DNA from: Terriglobia bacterium
GTDB lineage: Bacteria; Acidobacteriota; Terriglobia; UBA7540
Direction: 5' to 3'
Length of the DNA: 64,000 nt
NCBI GenBank assembly: GCA_030041095.1
Contig: JASHON010000028.1
Coordinates: 1-64,000, forward strand
The notes under the pieces were generated by a model, which saw only the letters and a list, made by a program, of their open reading frames with translations, ran no database searches and was not told the DNA's origin. Shown here piece after piece: positions 1 through 9,787 of this stretch; positions within the stretch are counted from its first letter, which is position 1, and every line of letters starts with the position of its first letter. The translations under genes were made by a program, and so were the position numbers.

Positions 1-337
1 TTCCGTGCCCCTGCCGACCCGTTCCCCTCCGCCGCCGGGGGAACCTGGTTTTCAAACCAGCCTTCAGGGGCGAAGTTTGTTCAATAGAATCAACAAGCGG
101 TTTGCTGGCCCGAAGCTAATTTGGACAGCCCTGGGTTTGAAACCCGCCCCTACCCCAAACGCTTTCATCGCTTCGTGGGTGTCGCGAAGCGACACGACCA
201 ACTGATGCAGGGGCACCGAAGCGGCTGCTGGGGTACCCGGGAAACGCCGCACAAAATGTAGAAACTCCAGTCGCATACATCACAGAACGCGCGATCTATG
301 CGCCACCCGCTCAGGTCACATTTGGACCTCAGCTAAT
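1..337. other. Intergenic segment at window edge with repeat-like sequence
   Basis: No gene is supported here. The stretch carries repeat-like text found elsewhere in the window: the run 'aatgtagaaactccag' near 255-272 recurs (in either orientation) near 10670-10700 and 19535-19555. A perfect hairpin GTGTCGC-gaa-GCGACAC lies at 179-195; it has no T-run, so calling it a terminator would be a guess. Short open frames on both strands look like chance products of this repeat text. Confidence 0.5.
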
Positions 338-2747
338 CTAATCCGCCCGCCGGCGGGAATCGAGTGCGTCGAACAGTTCATCCGGGCGCATTCCTTGAGC
401 TTTCACCACCACCGGCTCGGAATTCAAGTCAAGCCTTCGGCCCCGCAGCGGGCGGCCAAACTCGTCGAACGACGATAACCCCTCCCTGCCAGTCTCCCGA
501 GCCGCGTAAGGTCTGGCAATCTCCTCGTCCCCTCCTCTCACTCCCGTTCCCTTTCCTGCCTGCCGAATCTCCAAGCGGCGAGTGGAGGACAGGTCATCCC
601 AAATGACGGCCACTGAACCCCAAGCTCCCGAAACAATCCTTCCGCCCACACCTTTCTGCAACTGTTCTGAAAGGTCGTCGATCGCATACTCTTCGGGATC
701 GATATCCATGACTTCGGCCGAGATTTGGCTGGTTTCTGTTACCAGTTCATTCCACCGCCGAACCAAATGTTCCGTACCGGGAACGAGCGGCTCGCCTTTC
801 AAATTGCCGCGAGCCACAAACGCCTTTTGCTGGGCCCATTGGTAGCGGGCAAGCACGAGTTCGACGCCCAAGCCCACGCCCGCTTGCGGATCATGCAGCG
901 CCTTCACTCGTCTGGAGAACAACGTTCCTTTCAACAAATGGTAAAACAGCTTGGCCTGGCGCAGCGTAAAGTTCATGGAGTTTTGCTCGCCAGCCAGCCG
1001 CTCCCTGTAAGTGACGCTTTGGCTGCGCCGGGCAGCGTCGTTGAGCGAATCATTCGCCTTCGCCAGTGGTCCCGTTGCCGCTTGCTCCAGGCAGCGGAGA
1101 CGAAATTCCAGCGCGCCGTCGCTCTCTCGTTCAAACTTCATCGAGTCCCACGCATCGCCAGGATGCTCGTAAGGGCAGACCTTCAGCACATCCTTCAGAC
1201 CAAGGTTCAATTCCCGAAAGTATTCTATGAGCGCCGGATCGCCCCAATATAACGTTGCATACTCCTTCAGAGGTTTCCACAGATCGGCAGAGGGATTCCA
1301 TAGCGCCTTGGGATAAAGAAACAGATTCGTCTGAGGAGTTTGAAAGTTGCTGGTATTGGTCATAAGGGAGCCCACGGCTGGGATGCCCAGCCGGTGGTAA
1401 TACTGCGCGTCCCGGCTGATGACGTCAGGAAGGGGCGGATCGGTCATGTTTTCAAAGAGGATTTCATCAGTGTAGTATTCAAACACTTCGGCATCCGCGC
1501 GGTTGAACATCGGCAAGGCTTTCTCCAGCGCCTCTGCGTATTTCTGATTCAACGCGCATCCAGGGTCATCCAGCGCATGCGCATAACACCGCTCCCGAGG
1601 CGCGTAGAAGAAGGCGATGCCCGGAGCAGGTTTTTCAACTTGGGGCGGGAAGACCGTGTCATGATAAGCGAGGAACGATAGCTTGGCATGGGGTAGCTTC
1701 TGGCGCACCCGCCCGATCAGATTGTTATAAACCAGCAACGCCTGGTCAGACGGTGTGTAGCGCTGCTTTCCCGGTTCATGGCTCCAGCCGCCTCCCTCAA
1801 TGTCATCTGCCCAAACGTGGAACAGGCTCGCCTCCGGCATCCGCACAAGAAAATCTTCTGCATTTGAAGTGAGCATGGCGCGGGCGCGGGCGCTGAAAGG
1901 ATTCAGGTTGTAATCGTTCACCCGCTCGCCTTTCTGATTCATTCGGAACCACGCCGGATGCGTTTTGATCAGATTTCTGGGAAGAAAAGTCGAAAGAAAG
2001 TGCCCTCCGGTCTCTGTTTCCAGGCCTCGCTTCCTGAGCAGCGGCAAAAGATCCGCGCGGCGGTTGATATACCAATCTCGCGCCGGCCAAGTGTAGTGAA
2101 ACGCCATCCGGTTCAAACGCATTTTCGCTGCAAAATCAATCCAATCCTCAACGGGCGAATAGCTGTTTGGCCAGTAAAAAGAGGATGCGTTTCCGAAAGG
2201 CCGGCGACTCCGTGATGTCGTAAGCTTCATTCCAATCGAGCGCTCGACGGGGGATAACCTCGTAGGGATTGCCCGGAAAGAACCAGCGCGCGCCCAATCG
2301 CTCCAGAAACGCATAGCAGGCATGCAGGTTGCCACGCGCTCCTTTGCCCAGTAATGCGATGTCCGGCCCAACCGAACGAATCACAAACCCGTCTTCTTGA
2401 AGCCCGCTGAGGCTGTTGCGCAGCTCTTGTGCTGCGCGAGCGGGAACGGACGATGGAATTTCTCCAACATAGATATGATGGCTGAACGACTCGTCGCCAA
2501 TCGCCACCTCGCTTCCCGTTATCAGCATCAAGTACCGCTGGGGCTCTTCGACGGCAAATAAAAGCACCGGGTCCTGCCTGTTCGCGGCGATGATGGAAAA
2601 CGAGGTCTTTTGCGAAGTCGTCTCGCCCCGGAAAGCATCGCCTGATCCGCTCGCCCCCATATTCTTCGCGGCCACGTTCAGGGCGGGTACACCCGTGGCG
2701 GCAATTCTGAGGAATTTTCTGCGCGACTGCCTGTCACCAAAGCTCAT
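338..2747 (-). pseudogene. DUF4838 / GH67-like glycosidase, Tat-exported, frameshifted
   Basis: Two overlapping minus-strand frames make one protein of about 800 residues. The N-terminal frame (from 2747) opens with a Tat-type signal, SRRKFLR followed by a hydrophobic stretch, and runs through an alpha-glucuronidase N-domain-like region ending ...ITESPAFRKR. It then hits a stop at 2148. The rest of the protein continues in another frame with YWPNSYSPVEDW and the DUF4838 body, including WADDIEGGGWSHE, down to 338. The frames join if one base is removed from the five-A run at 2176-2180 (plus strand), giving ...RKRILFYWPNSYS. The function would be an exported carbohydrate-active enzyme; the substrate is not readable. 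A one-base homopolymer difference may be a real mutation or a sequencing error. The family call is moderately sure and the frameshift very sure. Confidence 0.75.
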
Positions 2748-3090
2748 TCGCTACTCCTTGAGATTTCACGCCAGACATTTTTCTGGCCCTCGGGCCGTCC
2801 GTCAATCTTACTCCGAACCATCCACGCCGCGCTCCCGGGAACGGGGCGCGAAACTGAGAAGGTGTAAAGAAATTCATCGACCCTGTCATCCTGAGCGAGA
2901 GCGAAGGATCTCTGCAGCTTGTTCTGTTCACGGTTTCTGGCGGATTTGCAAACAGTCACTGCCTCGTATTAGGAGCCCGGCGTCAAAAGTATTAAAACTA
3001 TAAAAAAGTCCGCTTGACTTGACAGTGAATTTCAAGTAACTTCTGAGGGCATCTACATGTTTTCAAATAAATCTTTAGCGAGGTCGGAAG
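2748..3090. other. Intergenic region between divergent genes, with a dispersed repeat
   Basis: No gene seen. Around 2884-2920 lies a copy of a short dispersed repeat ('gtcatcctgagcgagagcga') related to copies near 18980, 19150 and 33040. Upstream of the TonB receptor, a -35-like TTGACT/TTGACA pair overlaps at 3014-3024, but no convincing -10 follows, so no promoter is called. Confidence 0.45.
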
Positions 3091-6000
3091 ATGCGTGACT
3101 CGTATTTCCGCCGTCAGATAATAATTCGGCCAGGCGTTTGCTTGTGCGTCGCCGGTCTTCTTGTGTTTCTCGCCGGATTGCCTCTTTGCGGCCAGGTTGT
3201 CAATGCCAGCTTGTCTGGAATAGTGACTGACCCGAGCGGAGCGGTCGTTCCGGCAGTGAGCGTGACGGCAACCAATCTGGGCACGGGCGCCAAGACGAGG
3301 ATCAGCACAAACGCTTCGGGATACTATATCTTTCCCTCGCTCGTTCCAGGCAATTACACCGTCCAATATACAAAATCCGGCTTCAAGACGGGCCTGGTCA
3401 GGGGAATTGTTCTCCAGGTGGACCAGAAGGCCAACTTGAACCAGCAGATGCACGTTGGGGCCGTCAGCCAGCAAGTCTCCGTCACCACTCGTGTGCCGCT
3501 CGTCAACACCTCCACCGGCACCATCGGCACCGTGATTACCTCGCGAGAAACCGTGGAGCTGCCCTTGAACCTCCGTGAATATGGGTCGCTGGCTACGTTG
3601 GTGCCGGGCGCAGTCCCGGATAACGGCGGCTTCGCATCAAGCACCTTTGGGTCGCCTTTCAGCCAGACCAGTTACAATTCCGAGGGCCTGCGCTCAGCCA
3701 GCAACAGTTTTTTGATTGACGGAGTTGAGTCACGCAATCTGACCTTCGGTGGCTTTGGTTTGCAGCCCCCTCCGGACGCCGTGCAGGAATTCAACCTGGA
3801 GCAGAACATTTATGATGCCGCGTTCGGCCTTGCCGCCGGCTCGACCGTCAACCTCACCACCAAGTCAGGCACCAATCAAATTCACGGCGGAGTGTATGAG
3901 TTCCTGCGCAACGAAAAGTTAGACGCGCGCAACTTCTTTAGTTTAAATCAGACGAACCCATCCACAGGGGCGCAGATTCCCGGCTCCGCGAGGTCCGCAT
4001 TTATCCGCAACCAGTTTGGCTTCGATTTGGGCGGACCGGTCAAGAAAAACAAGGCTTTCTGGTTCGTCAATTATGAAGGCTTGCGCCGGATTGAAGGCGG
4101 CTCATCGCTCAACACCGTTCCGACGCCTTCAGAGCTCGGCGGCGACTTAAGCCCGTTCCTCACCGGCAAAACCGTAAATCTCTGCGGCGCGGGCGGGCCG
4201 GCGAACATGAATTTCGATAGTGGCCAGTTGTTCAACCCGGCTACTTTGACTTCCGTCACCTGCCCCGCTGGAAGCGCGGACGCCGGGTCTTCCGTCCTTA
4301 CGGGCACGCCGGTTCCCGGAAACATCATCACCAACATCAATGGGGTTGCAGCGCATACCATTTCTCTCAACCCATTCCCCGCGCCTAACTATCCTGCGAG
4401 CACGCTGGACGCTCCCAACTTCATCGAAACTTCGCCGATATCTGAATCGGACAACTCCTTCATTGCGAAGACCAGCCAGCAACTGGGTCAAAAAGACCAG
4501 TTCGTCGAGCGATACATGTTTGGGCAATCCAGTTGGAACGATCCCTACTCCGGCTACAGTTCGCTTCCCGGCTTTGGCGACAAGCTTTACTACCGAGGGC
4601 AAAACGCGGTAGTCGGCTGGACGCACACCATTAGCCCGACGCTTTTGAACGAAGCGCACATCGGTTTTCAGCGGGATTATGACATCAATAACTGCGCGTC
4701 TTGTCCGCGGGCGCCTGATTTTATGAGTAGCTTCGGCATCACCAACCTGAACGGGTTCTCCACGGACACGATTGGCTTTCCTATCTTCTCTTTCGTAAAC
4801 TTTTCAACCATTGGTGATTCGGAATATCGCCCTGTCATCAGCCCTGACATGGTTGAGACTTATAAGGACACCGTCACGTGGGTTCGTGGCAAGCACACGG
4901 TCTCCTTTGGAGGAGAAGTGGACCCTTGGCAGGTTCTGCGTGAGGAATCACCCTTTTCGCCACACGGGCAGCTTGCGTTCAACGGCGAGTTTTCGGGCTT
5001 GGCAGGCGAGCTGCCCGGAGCGGCGCTCGGGTCAGACTTGGCTGACTTCCTCCTGGGCTACCCGCAGAGCGCCAACGAAACCCTCCGCTTCGAAGATACC
5101 AACCAGCGCGGCGGCAAGTTTTGGGACTTTTTTGGGCAGGACGACTGGAAAGTGACGCGGCGCTTGACCGTGAATCTGGGCTTACGCTGGGAATATCGCG
5201 AGTGGCCTACCGATACGCGGAATAACCTTGTCACCTTCGCCCAAACGGGGCCTGCTTTCAGTGGATATAGTAATGCGTTGCTCGTTACGGCCTTGCCTGC
5301 CGCGCAAAATGACGCACTATGTACCAGTGCCGCCTACTCGTTTCTGATCTCTCCCGTCACGGGCGATTGCCTGGTGGCAAGCTCCTCCGAGCGTTCTCAG
5401 CTTGGCTTTACCGGCGGCACGGCAAGAACTTTGATCTTCCCGTATTATCGCTACATTGACCCGCGGTTTGGTTATGCTTTCCGGCCTTTCAGCTCCGACA
5501 AGGTCGTCTTCCGCGGCGGCTTCGGCATCTTCACGGATTTGCCGAACTTCAACAACCAGCACTTTGTGGATGATAACCCCATTAACGGCACTACGGACCT
5601 TTACGAGACGGCCCTCGGGTCGCCCCCTCCGCTTACCAACGGCGTTCCAACGACGAGCGAGAACGTCTTTGCGGGCAGCGGCGGCATTCCGAACCTCAAC
5701 GCGCAGTTTAGCTCCTTGTATGTCTCTCCAAATTACAAGGATCCGCAGATTCTGGAATGGAGCTTCGGCGTGCAGTCGGAGCTTGGCCGGAACTATGCTC
5801 TGCAAATTAATTACGTTGGCAATCACGGCTACTGGGAGGGTAACTTACAACTCTTCGGCAACCAGCCCTTACCGGGTGTGGGCCCGGTGCAGGCGCGCCG
5901 CCCCTATCCGGCCTTTAACCAGCTTCTCTGGACCACCCCGGATGCCGAGTCCATCTACAACTCGCTCCAGATCGAGCTTACCAAGCGCTTTTCAAACGGT

Positions 6001-6708
6001 TTTCTTTTTACGGCCGGCTATACTTGGGAGAACGCCTTTGACGATGGCGAAGGCGACGAGGGTTTTGGCACCGCGCCTGGAAATGCAAATCCACAAAATG
6101 AGAACTGCGTGATGTGCAATTGGGGACCTTCCTATGTTGACGCGCACCAACGCTTCGTCCTGAGCGGCGTCTATGAGTTGCCCCTGGGCGCGGGAAAGCG
6201 GTTCCTTTCGAGCTCGAGCGGGGCCGTCAACGGGTTGATCAGCGGATGGAGAGCTTCGGGCATTTACAGCTACCAGACCGGCTACCCATTCACCGTGCTT
6301 GCGAATGAGGACTACTCCAATTCCCAGTCCACCAACGAATTTGCTGATCGGGTCTGCAACGGCAATAACGGACCCAAGACCATCGCGGAATGGTTTAGCA
6401 CAAATTGCTTTACCGTCGCGCCGTTAGAGGCGGCCTTGGCTGCGGGCCACCCGGAGTACGGCAACGAAGCTCCGGGCGCCGTCGTCGGCCCTCCATCCAA
6501 CGACTTGGATTTTGCGCTTTTGAAAGAGATCAGGATGAGTGAGCGATTCCACCTGGAATTCCGTGGAGAGTTTTACGACTTCTTGAACGTCCCGAGCTTC
6601 GCCTACCCGGGTGCTACCGTGGGCACTGCAACCTTCGGCGAGATTACCGGCACGAAGAACCCGGACACAGAGCGTGAAGTTCAGCTCGGCCTCAAGCTGC
6701 TCTTCTGA
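3091..6708 (+). CDS. TonB-dependent receptor with carboxypeptidase regulatory-like domain
   Basis: An outer-membrane beta-barrel of 1205 residues. An N-terminal hydrophobic signal (about residues 15-35, ending near LPLCGQ) precedes a carboxypeptidase-regulatory-like Ig fold (about 38-120; SGIVTDPSGAVVPAVSV, then SGYYIFPSLVPGNYTV). A plug-like region follows (about 130-260; YNSEGLRSASNSFLIDGVES), then a long barrel that ends in LGLKLLF with the terminal Phe typical of outer-membrane proteins. This Oar-like architecture is hugely expanded in Acidobacteriota and usually linked to uptake of complex carbohydrates or peptides; the ligand here is unknown. The ATG is preceded by a GAGG-type ribosome site. 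The gene starts divergently from the glycosidase-like gene, which may hint at a shared substrate but does not prove it. Confidence 0.9.
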   Translation: MRDSYFRRQIIIRPGVCLCVAGLLVFLAGLPLCGQVVNASLSGIVTDPSGAVVPAVSVTATNLGTGAKTRISTNASGYYIFPSLVPGNYTVQYTKSGFKTGLVRGIVLQVDQKANLNQQMHVGAVSQQVSVTTRVPLVNTSTGTIGTVITSRETVELPLNLREYGSLATLVPGAVPDNGGFASSTFGSPFSQTSYNSEGLRSASNSFLIDGVESRNLTFGGFGLQPPPDAVQEFNLEQNIYDAAFGLAAGSTVNLTTKSGTNQIHGGVYEFLRNEKLDARNFFSLNQTNPSTGAQIPGSARSAFIRNQFGFDLGGPVKKNKAFWFVNYEGLRRIEGGSSLNTVPTPSELGGDLSPFLTGKTVNLCGAGGPANMNFDSGQLFNPATLTSVTCPAGSADAGSSVLTGTPVPGNIITNINGVAAHTISLNPFPAPNYPASTLDAPNFIETSPISESDNSFIAKTSQQLGQKDQFVERYMFGQSSWNDPYSGYSSLPGFGDKLYYRGQNAVVGWTHTISPTLLNEAHIGFQRDYDINNCASCPRAPDFMSSFGITNLNGFSTDTIGFPIFSFVNFSTIGDSEYRPVISPDMVETYKDTVTWVRGKHTVSFGGEVDPWQVLREESPFSPHGQLAFNGEFSGLAGELPGAALGSDLADFLLGYPQSANETLRFEDTNQRGGKFWDFFGQDDWKVTRRLTVNLGLRWEYREWPTDTRNNLVTFAQTGPAFSGYSNALLVTALPAAQNDALCTSAAYSFLISPVTGDCLVASSSERSQLGFTGGTARTLIFPYYRYIDPRFGYAFRPFSSDKVVFRGGFGIFTDLPNFNNQHFVDDNPINGTTDLYETALGSPPPLTNGVPTTSENVFAGSGGIPNLNAQFSSLYVSPNYKDPQILEWSFGVQSELGRNYALQINYVGNHGYWEGNLQLFGNQPLPGVGPVQARRPYPAFNQLLWTTPDAESIYNSLQIELTKRFSNGFLFTAGYTWENAFDDGEGDEGFGTAPGNANPQNENCVMCNWGPSYVDAHQRFVLSGVYELPLGAGKRFLSSSSGAVNGLISGWRASGIYSYQTGYPFTVLANEDYSNSQSTNEFADRVCNGNNGPKTIAEWFSTNCFTVAPLEAALAAGHPEYGNEAPGAVVGPPSNDLDFALLKEIRMSERFHLEFRGEFYDFLNVPSFAYPGATVGTATFGEITGTKNPDTEREVQLGLKLLF

Positions 6709-6719
6709 CAGTGCGCTGG

Positions 6720-6756
6720 CCACGGTCCATCCCTTCCGATTGGCCGTGGGGTTTTT
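6720..6756 (+). terminator. Rho-independent terminator after the TonB receptor
   Basis: CCACGG (6720-6725) pairs with CCGTGG (6744-6749) across an 18-base loop, followed by GG and five T (6752-6756). It begins 12 bases past the receptor stop codon. Confidence 0.6.
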
Positions 6757-6879
6757 CCCGTCGTGAGCCAGGCTCCGAAGAAATCAAAGGGCACCCTTGC
6801 TTTCTTGGCGGGGCTTGGCGGCTTTGCGCCTTTGCGTGATGTTTTTTCCCTTCGTTCTTCCCTTGAATTTCTACAATTA

Positions 6880-7227
6880 CTAATGACTCATCTCGCGTCG
6901 CAATTGCTTCGAGAGCTTTTCAATCCGCTTCAAGCGCGGGAGTAAATCCTTCGGAAGCTTTCCTTGCGCCACTTTGTTAATCTCCGGAGGTACGGATTGC
7001 GCCAGGCGCGCCAATTCCTGAGCCTGTTTTTCGGCCTGTTTCGCTTGGAAGGCCTGCCTGTGACTCTTGTGGACGACACTGGGCGGCTGATCATTGGGAA
7101 ACGTTGGATTCGGGCTGCTTTGGCCCGGAGGTGGAAAAGTCTGTGGGACCAGTGGGGTTCTATTTTGCGCTGCATAGAGGAAAATGGTCATCAGGCAAAC
7201 AACTCCAAAGGCGCCGAATATCTTCAT
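6880..7227 (-). CDS. Small secreted hypothetical protein
   Basis: 115 residues with an N-terminal hydrophobic segment (about 1-20, MKIFGAFGVVCLMTIFLYAA) that looks like a signal peptide or anchor. A Pro-rich linker follows (about 25-50), then a charged helical stretch rich in Lys, Glu and Gln (about 55-112). A strong ribosome site GGAGGTGAG lies just before the ATG, which makes a real gene likely. No domain is recognised. A role in the envelope is inferred only from the leader. It is convergent with the TonB receptor. Confidence 0.6.
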   Translation of the reverse strand: MKIFGAFGVVCLMTIFLYAAQNRTPLVPQTFPPPGQSSPNPTFPNDQPPSVVHKSHRQAFQAKQAEKQAQELARLAQSVPPEINKVAQGKLPKDLLPRLKRIEKLSKQLRREMSH

Positions 7228-7307
7228 CTCTCACCTCCGACTCCCGAATTATGAATCGCCAGCCCGGAATTGTAAACGCGCTCGACGGGCCCGCTGCTTG
7301 TCTCCGC

Positions 7308-7368
7308 TTTGCGCTTCCTTAGCGGCTTAGCGCCTTGGCAAGAGGCCGTTCAAGCTTTTAGAGCTTCA
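7308..7368. repeat. 61-bp direct repeat, copy 1
   Basis: The text 'tttgcgcttccttagcggct' and what follows, to '...tttagagcttca', recurs at 7452-7512 with only a few changes. A related but shorter, diverged match lies near 6800-6845. The region 7228-7624 otherwise contains no gene. Confidence 0.7.
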
Positions 7369-7451
7369 ACAGCACCGAGACAAATGACAGACGTAGGATG
7401 GAGAAAGAACAGCAATGCACCGAGTCCCGCAAAGAAGCCCAACGGTGAGTC

Positions 7452-7512
7452 TTTGCGCTTCCTTGGCGGCTTAGCGCCTTGGCGAGAGGCCGTTCAAGCT
7501 TTTAGAGCTTCA
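7452..7512. repeat. 61-bp direct repeat, copy 2
   Basis: Near-identical to 7308-7368 (visible differences are single A/G changes), separated by 83 bases. Two copies with a non-uniform neighbourhood do not make a CRISPR array. Its 3' part is followed by about 110 bases leading to the sulfatase-like gene, and might lie in that gene's leader. Confidence 0.7.
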
Positions 7513-7624
7513 TCCTTGTAACTTACTCCCCAGAAGCAGCCTATACTGAACCGTTCCACCCTACGCAAGCCCACTCGCGCTGGATCACAGCTTCTTACCC
7601 CCGGCGCGAACCAGGAGAGCAGTC

Positions 7625-9745
7625 GTGAATCAACATAGGGCAGTTCCCTTCCCAGGTTTAGCTCTCATTCTTATTTTGCTTTCGACCTCCTACGCTCTCC
7701 CCTCTTCGCCGGCTGCCGCTCCCTCTCAAATGCCTTCTGTCGTCATAATCTCGGTTGACACCTTGCGAGCGGACCGGTTGAGTTCCTACGGTTATCGGCA
7801 TTACACAACTCCGCACATCGATGCCATCGCCAAAGGTGGAACGCTTTTTTCCGCCATTAGCTCACAAGTGCCCCTCACTCTGCCTTCCCACACTTGCTTG
7901 CTCACTTCCACCTATCCTTTTGCTAACGGAGTTGAAGACAACGGTGAAAAGGTTTCTCCCCACACGCTCACCCTCGCCCGGATCCTGAAATCGCACGGGT
8001 ATCATACGGCTGCCTTCGTCGGCGGCTTCGTTCTCGATCGTCGCTTCGGATTGGATCAGGGCTTCGATTTATACGATAGCCCCTTTGACCTCCACAAAGA
8101 GCGTGGGACTGACGTAGGCGACATCAAGCTCCTGGGCAGCCGGGTGGTCGATTCCGCCACGCAATGGCTGCAAAAGAACTCCGGCGGCCCGTTCTTCCTC
8201 TTCATCCACCTGTACGATTTGCATAGTCCGTACAACGTTCCTCAACCGTACCGGACGCGCTTTGGAAATAGCTATGACGGTGAGATCCGCTACGTCGATG
8301 TGGAGGTCGGCCAGTTCTGGGATTTCCTCAGCCGCGCCGGCCTGCTCAAAAACACTCTCATCGTTTTCACCGCCGATCATGGAGAAAGTCTTGGGCAGCA
8401 CGGAGAGATGACGCATGGTTATTTCATCTACCAGAGCACGCTTTGGGTTCCATTGATTTTTCACTGGCCGGCCGAAAGCAAACTTTCCTTTGCTCCGCGC
8501 GTGAGCGCGCCGGCGGGCCTCGTCGATGTGGCGCCCACCATATTGCAGTTTCTCGGGATTCCATCTCCTCCGCAGTTCCAAGGCAAAAGTCTCCTGGGCT
8601 GGCTGAGGAATGGGAAGCCGCACAGGGATCGGGAAGTTTACAGCGAGAGCTTATATGCCCATGACCATTTTGGCTGCAGCGGACTGCAAAGCTTAAGAGT
8701 AGGACGGTACAAGTATATCGATGCTCCTAACCCGGAGCTCTACGATCTCGAGCATGACCCGGAAGAGTTGCACAATCTTGATTCGCAAAAGCGCGGCCTC
8801 GCTCTTGCTTATCGCAAGCGCCTTCTCGCCTTGGTGGCGAAAAACGAGAGGAAACATCAACCGGCCGGCCACGCGCTGAGTGCGGAGGCGATGGCGCGTC
8901 TCCGTTCGCTCGGATACATAGCTGCCAATTCCAGCAGCAGCCAGCCGATTGATGCCGGAGCGGATCCAAAGGACCGGGTTCGCGCCTATGACCAATATGG
9001 CCGTGCTGTTGCCCTGGCAGCAGTGGGCAATCTTCGGCAATCCAACGCTTTGCTTCGTGCGGTACTCGCTCAGTATCCTCATCTCACCAATCCCCGTGTC
9101 AGCCTCGGATTGAATGACCAGAAAATGGGGCATTATTCTGCGGCGGCGAAAGAATTCAGACTGGTTCTCCAGGAAGATCCCGGGAATGAGATTGCCCACT
9201 TTGACCTCGGCGTCAGCTATTTCAAATTAGGTCAGCCCCAGAGCGCCATGGAAGAGCTGCGCGCTGCCCTGGCCATTGCGCCTTATTACACGCAGGCAGA
9301 AAATCTATTGGGAACCATCTGGCTGCATCAGGGAAACTACCAAAAGGCAGCAACGCACTTCCACCACATTCTCACGATCGATCCCGAGGATTTTGCAGCT
9401 AATTATGATTTAGGAGCTCTTGACATACTCGGGCAGCACTGGAGCCAGGCGGGTGAGCGCTTGCTTGCCGCCGTCCGCGTTGAGCCGGATAATTCCGCGG
9501 CGCACAACGTGCTCGGAAGTTACTACCTTCAGCGGAGCGAGCTAATCAGAGCCCAGGAGGAGTTCACGCGAGCGATTCAGATCAGACCCAGGTTCGCAAG
9601 AGCGCATTACAACCTGGGGCTTGTCTACTATCGTGAAAAGCAAGTCGGAAAAGCAGCGGATGAATTTCGGCGGGCATTGTCCATCAATCCACAGTTCACT
9701 GCGGCACGCCGGGCTCTGGAGATGATCAAGTCTTCTGATAATTAG
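7625..9745 (+). CDS. Sulfatase/alkaline-phosphatase-fold hydrolase with C-terminal TPR repeats
   Basis: 706 residues. The signal peptide covers about residues 8-28. The alkaline-phosphatase-superfamily core runs from about 38 to 420, with a metal-site Asp in SVDTLRAD (D45) and a second metal site DHGE at 251-254, and the usual late motif YDLEHDPEELHNL. At the nucleophile position the sequence is T-L-P-S-H (85-89). True formylglycine sulfatases need C/S-x-P-x-R, so this protein keeps the fold but probably uses Thr (as phosphoglycerol transferases do) or another chemistry. From about 455 to 700 there are some six TPR motifs. The start is GTG at 7625 with AGGAGAG just upstream. It is probably periplasmic or membrane-attached; the substrate is unknown. 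Confidence 0.85.
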   Translation: MNQHRAVPFPGLALILILLSTSYALPSSPAAAPSQMPSVVIISVDTLRADRLSSYGYRHYTTPHIDAIAKGGTLFSAISSQVPLTLPSHTCLLTSTYPFANGVEDNGEKVSPHTLTLARILKSHGYHTAAFVGGFVLDRRFGLDQGFDLYDSPFDLHKERGTDVGDIKLLGSRVVDSATQWLQKNSGGPFFLFIHLYDLHSPYNVPQPYRTRFGNSYDGEIRYVDVEVGQFWDFLSRAGLLKNTLIVFTADHGESLGQHGEMTHGYFIYQSTLWVPLIFHWPAESKLSFAPRVSAPAGLVDVAPTILQFLGIPSPPQFQGKSLLGWLRNGKPHRDREVYSESLYAHDHFGCSGLQSLRVGRYKYIDAPNPELYDLEHDPEELHNLDSQKRGLALAYRKRLLALVAKNERKHQPAGHALSAEAMARLRSLGYIAANSSSSQPIDAGADPKDRVRAYDQYGRAVALAAVGNLRQSNALLRAVLAQYPHLTNPRVSLGLNDQKMGHYSAAAKEFRLVLQEDPGNEIAHFDLGVSYFKLGQPQSAMEELRAALAIAPYYTQAENLLGTIWLHQGNYQKAATHFHHILTIDPEDFAANYDLGALDILGQHWSQAGERLLAAVRVEPDNSAAHNVLGSYYLQRSELIRAQEEFTRAIQIRPRFARAHYNLGLVYYREKQVGKAADEFRRALSINPQFTAARRALEMIKSSDN

Positions 9746-9787
9746 CGCGCAGAGAGTGCGAAAGGAGCCACCGGGATCCGAGCTGCC

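Noticed and set aside
2148-2371. Programmed frameshift in the DUF4838 gene
   Set aside because: No known frameshift signal or conserved structure; an indel in a homopolymer is simpler.
7308-7512. Possible CRISPR-like repeats
   Set aside because: Only two 61-bp copies and an 83-base gap; no regular spacers or cas genes.
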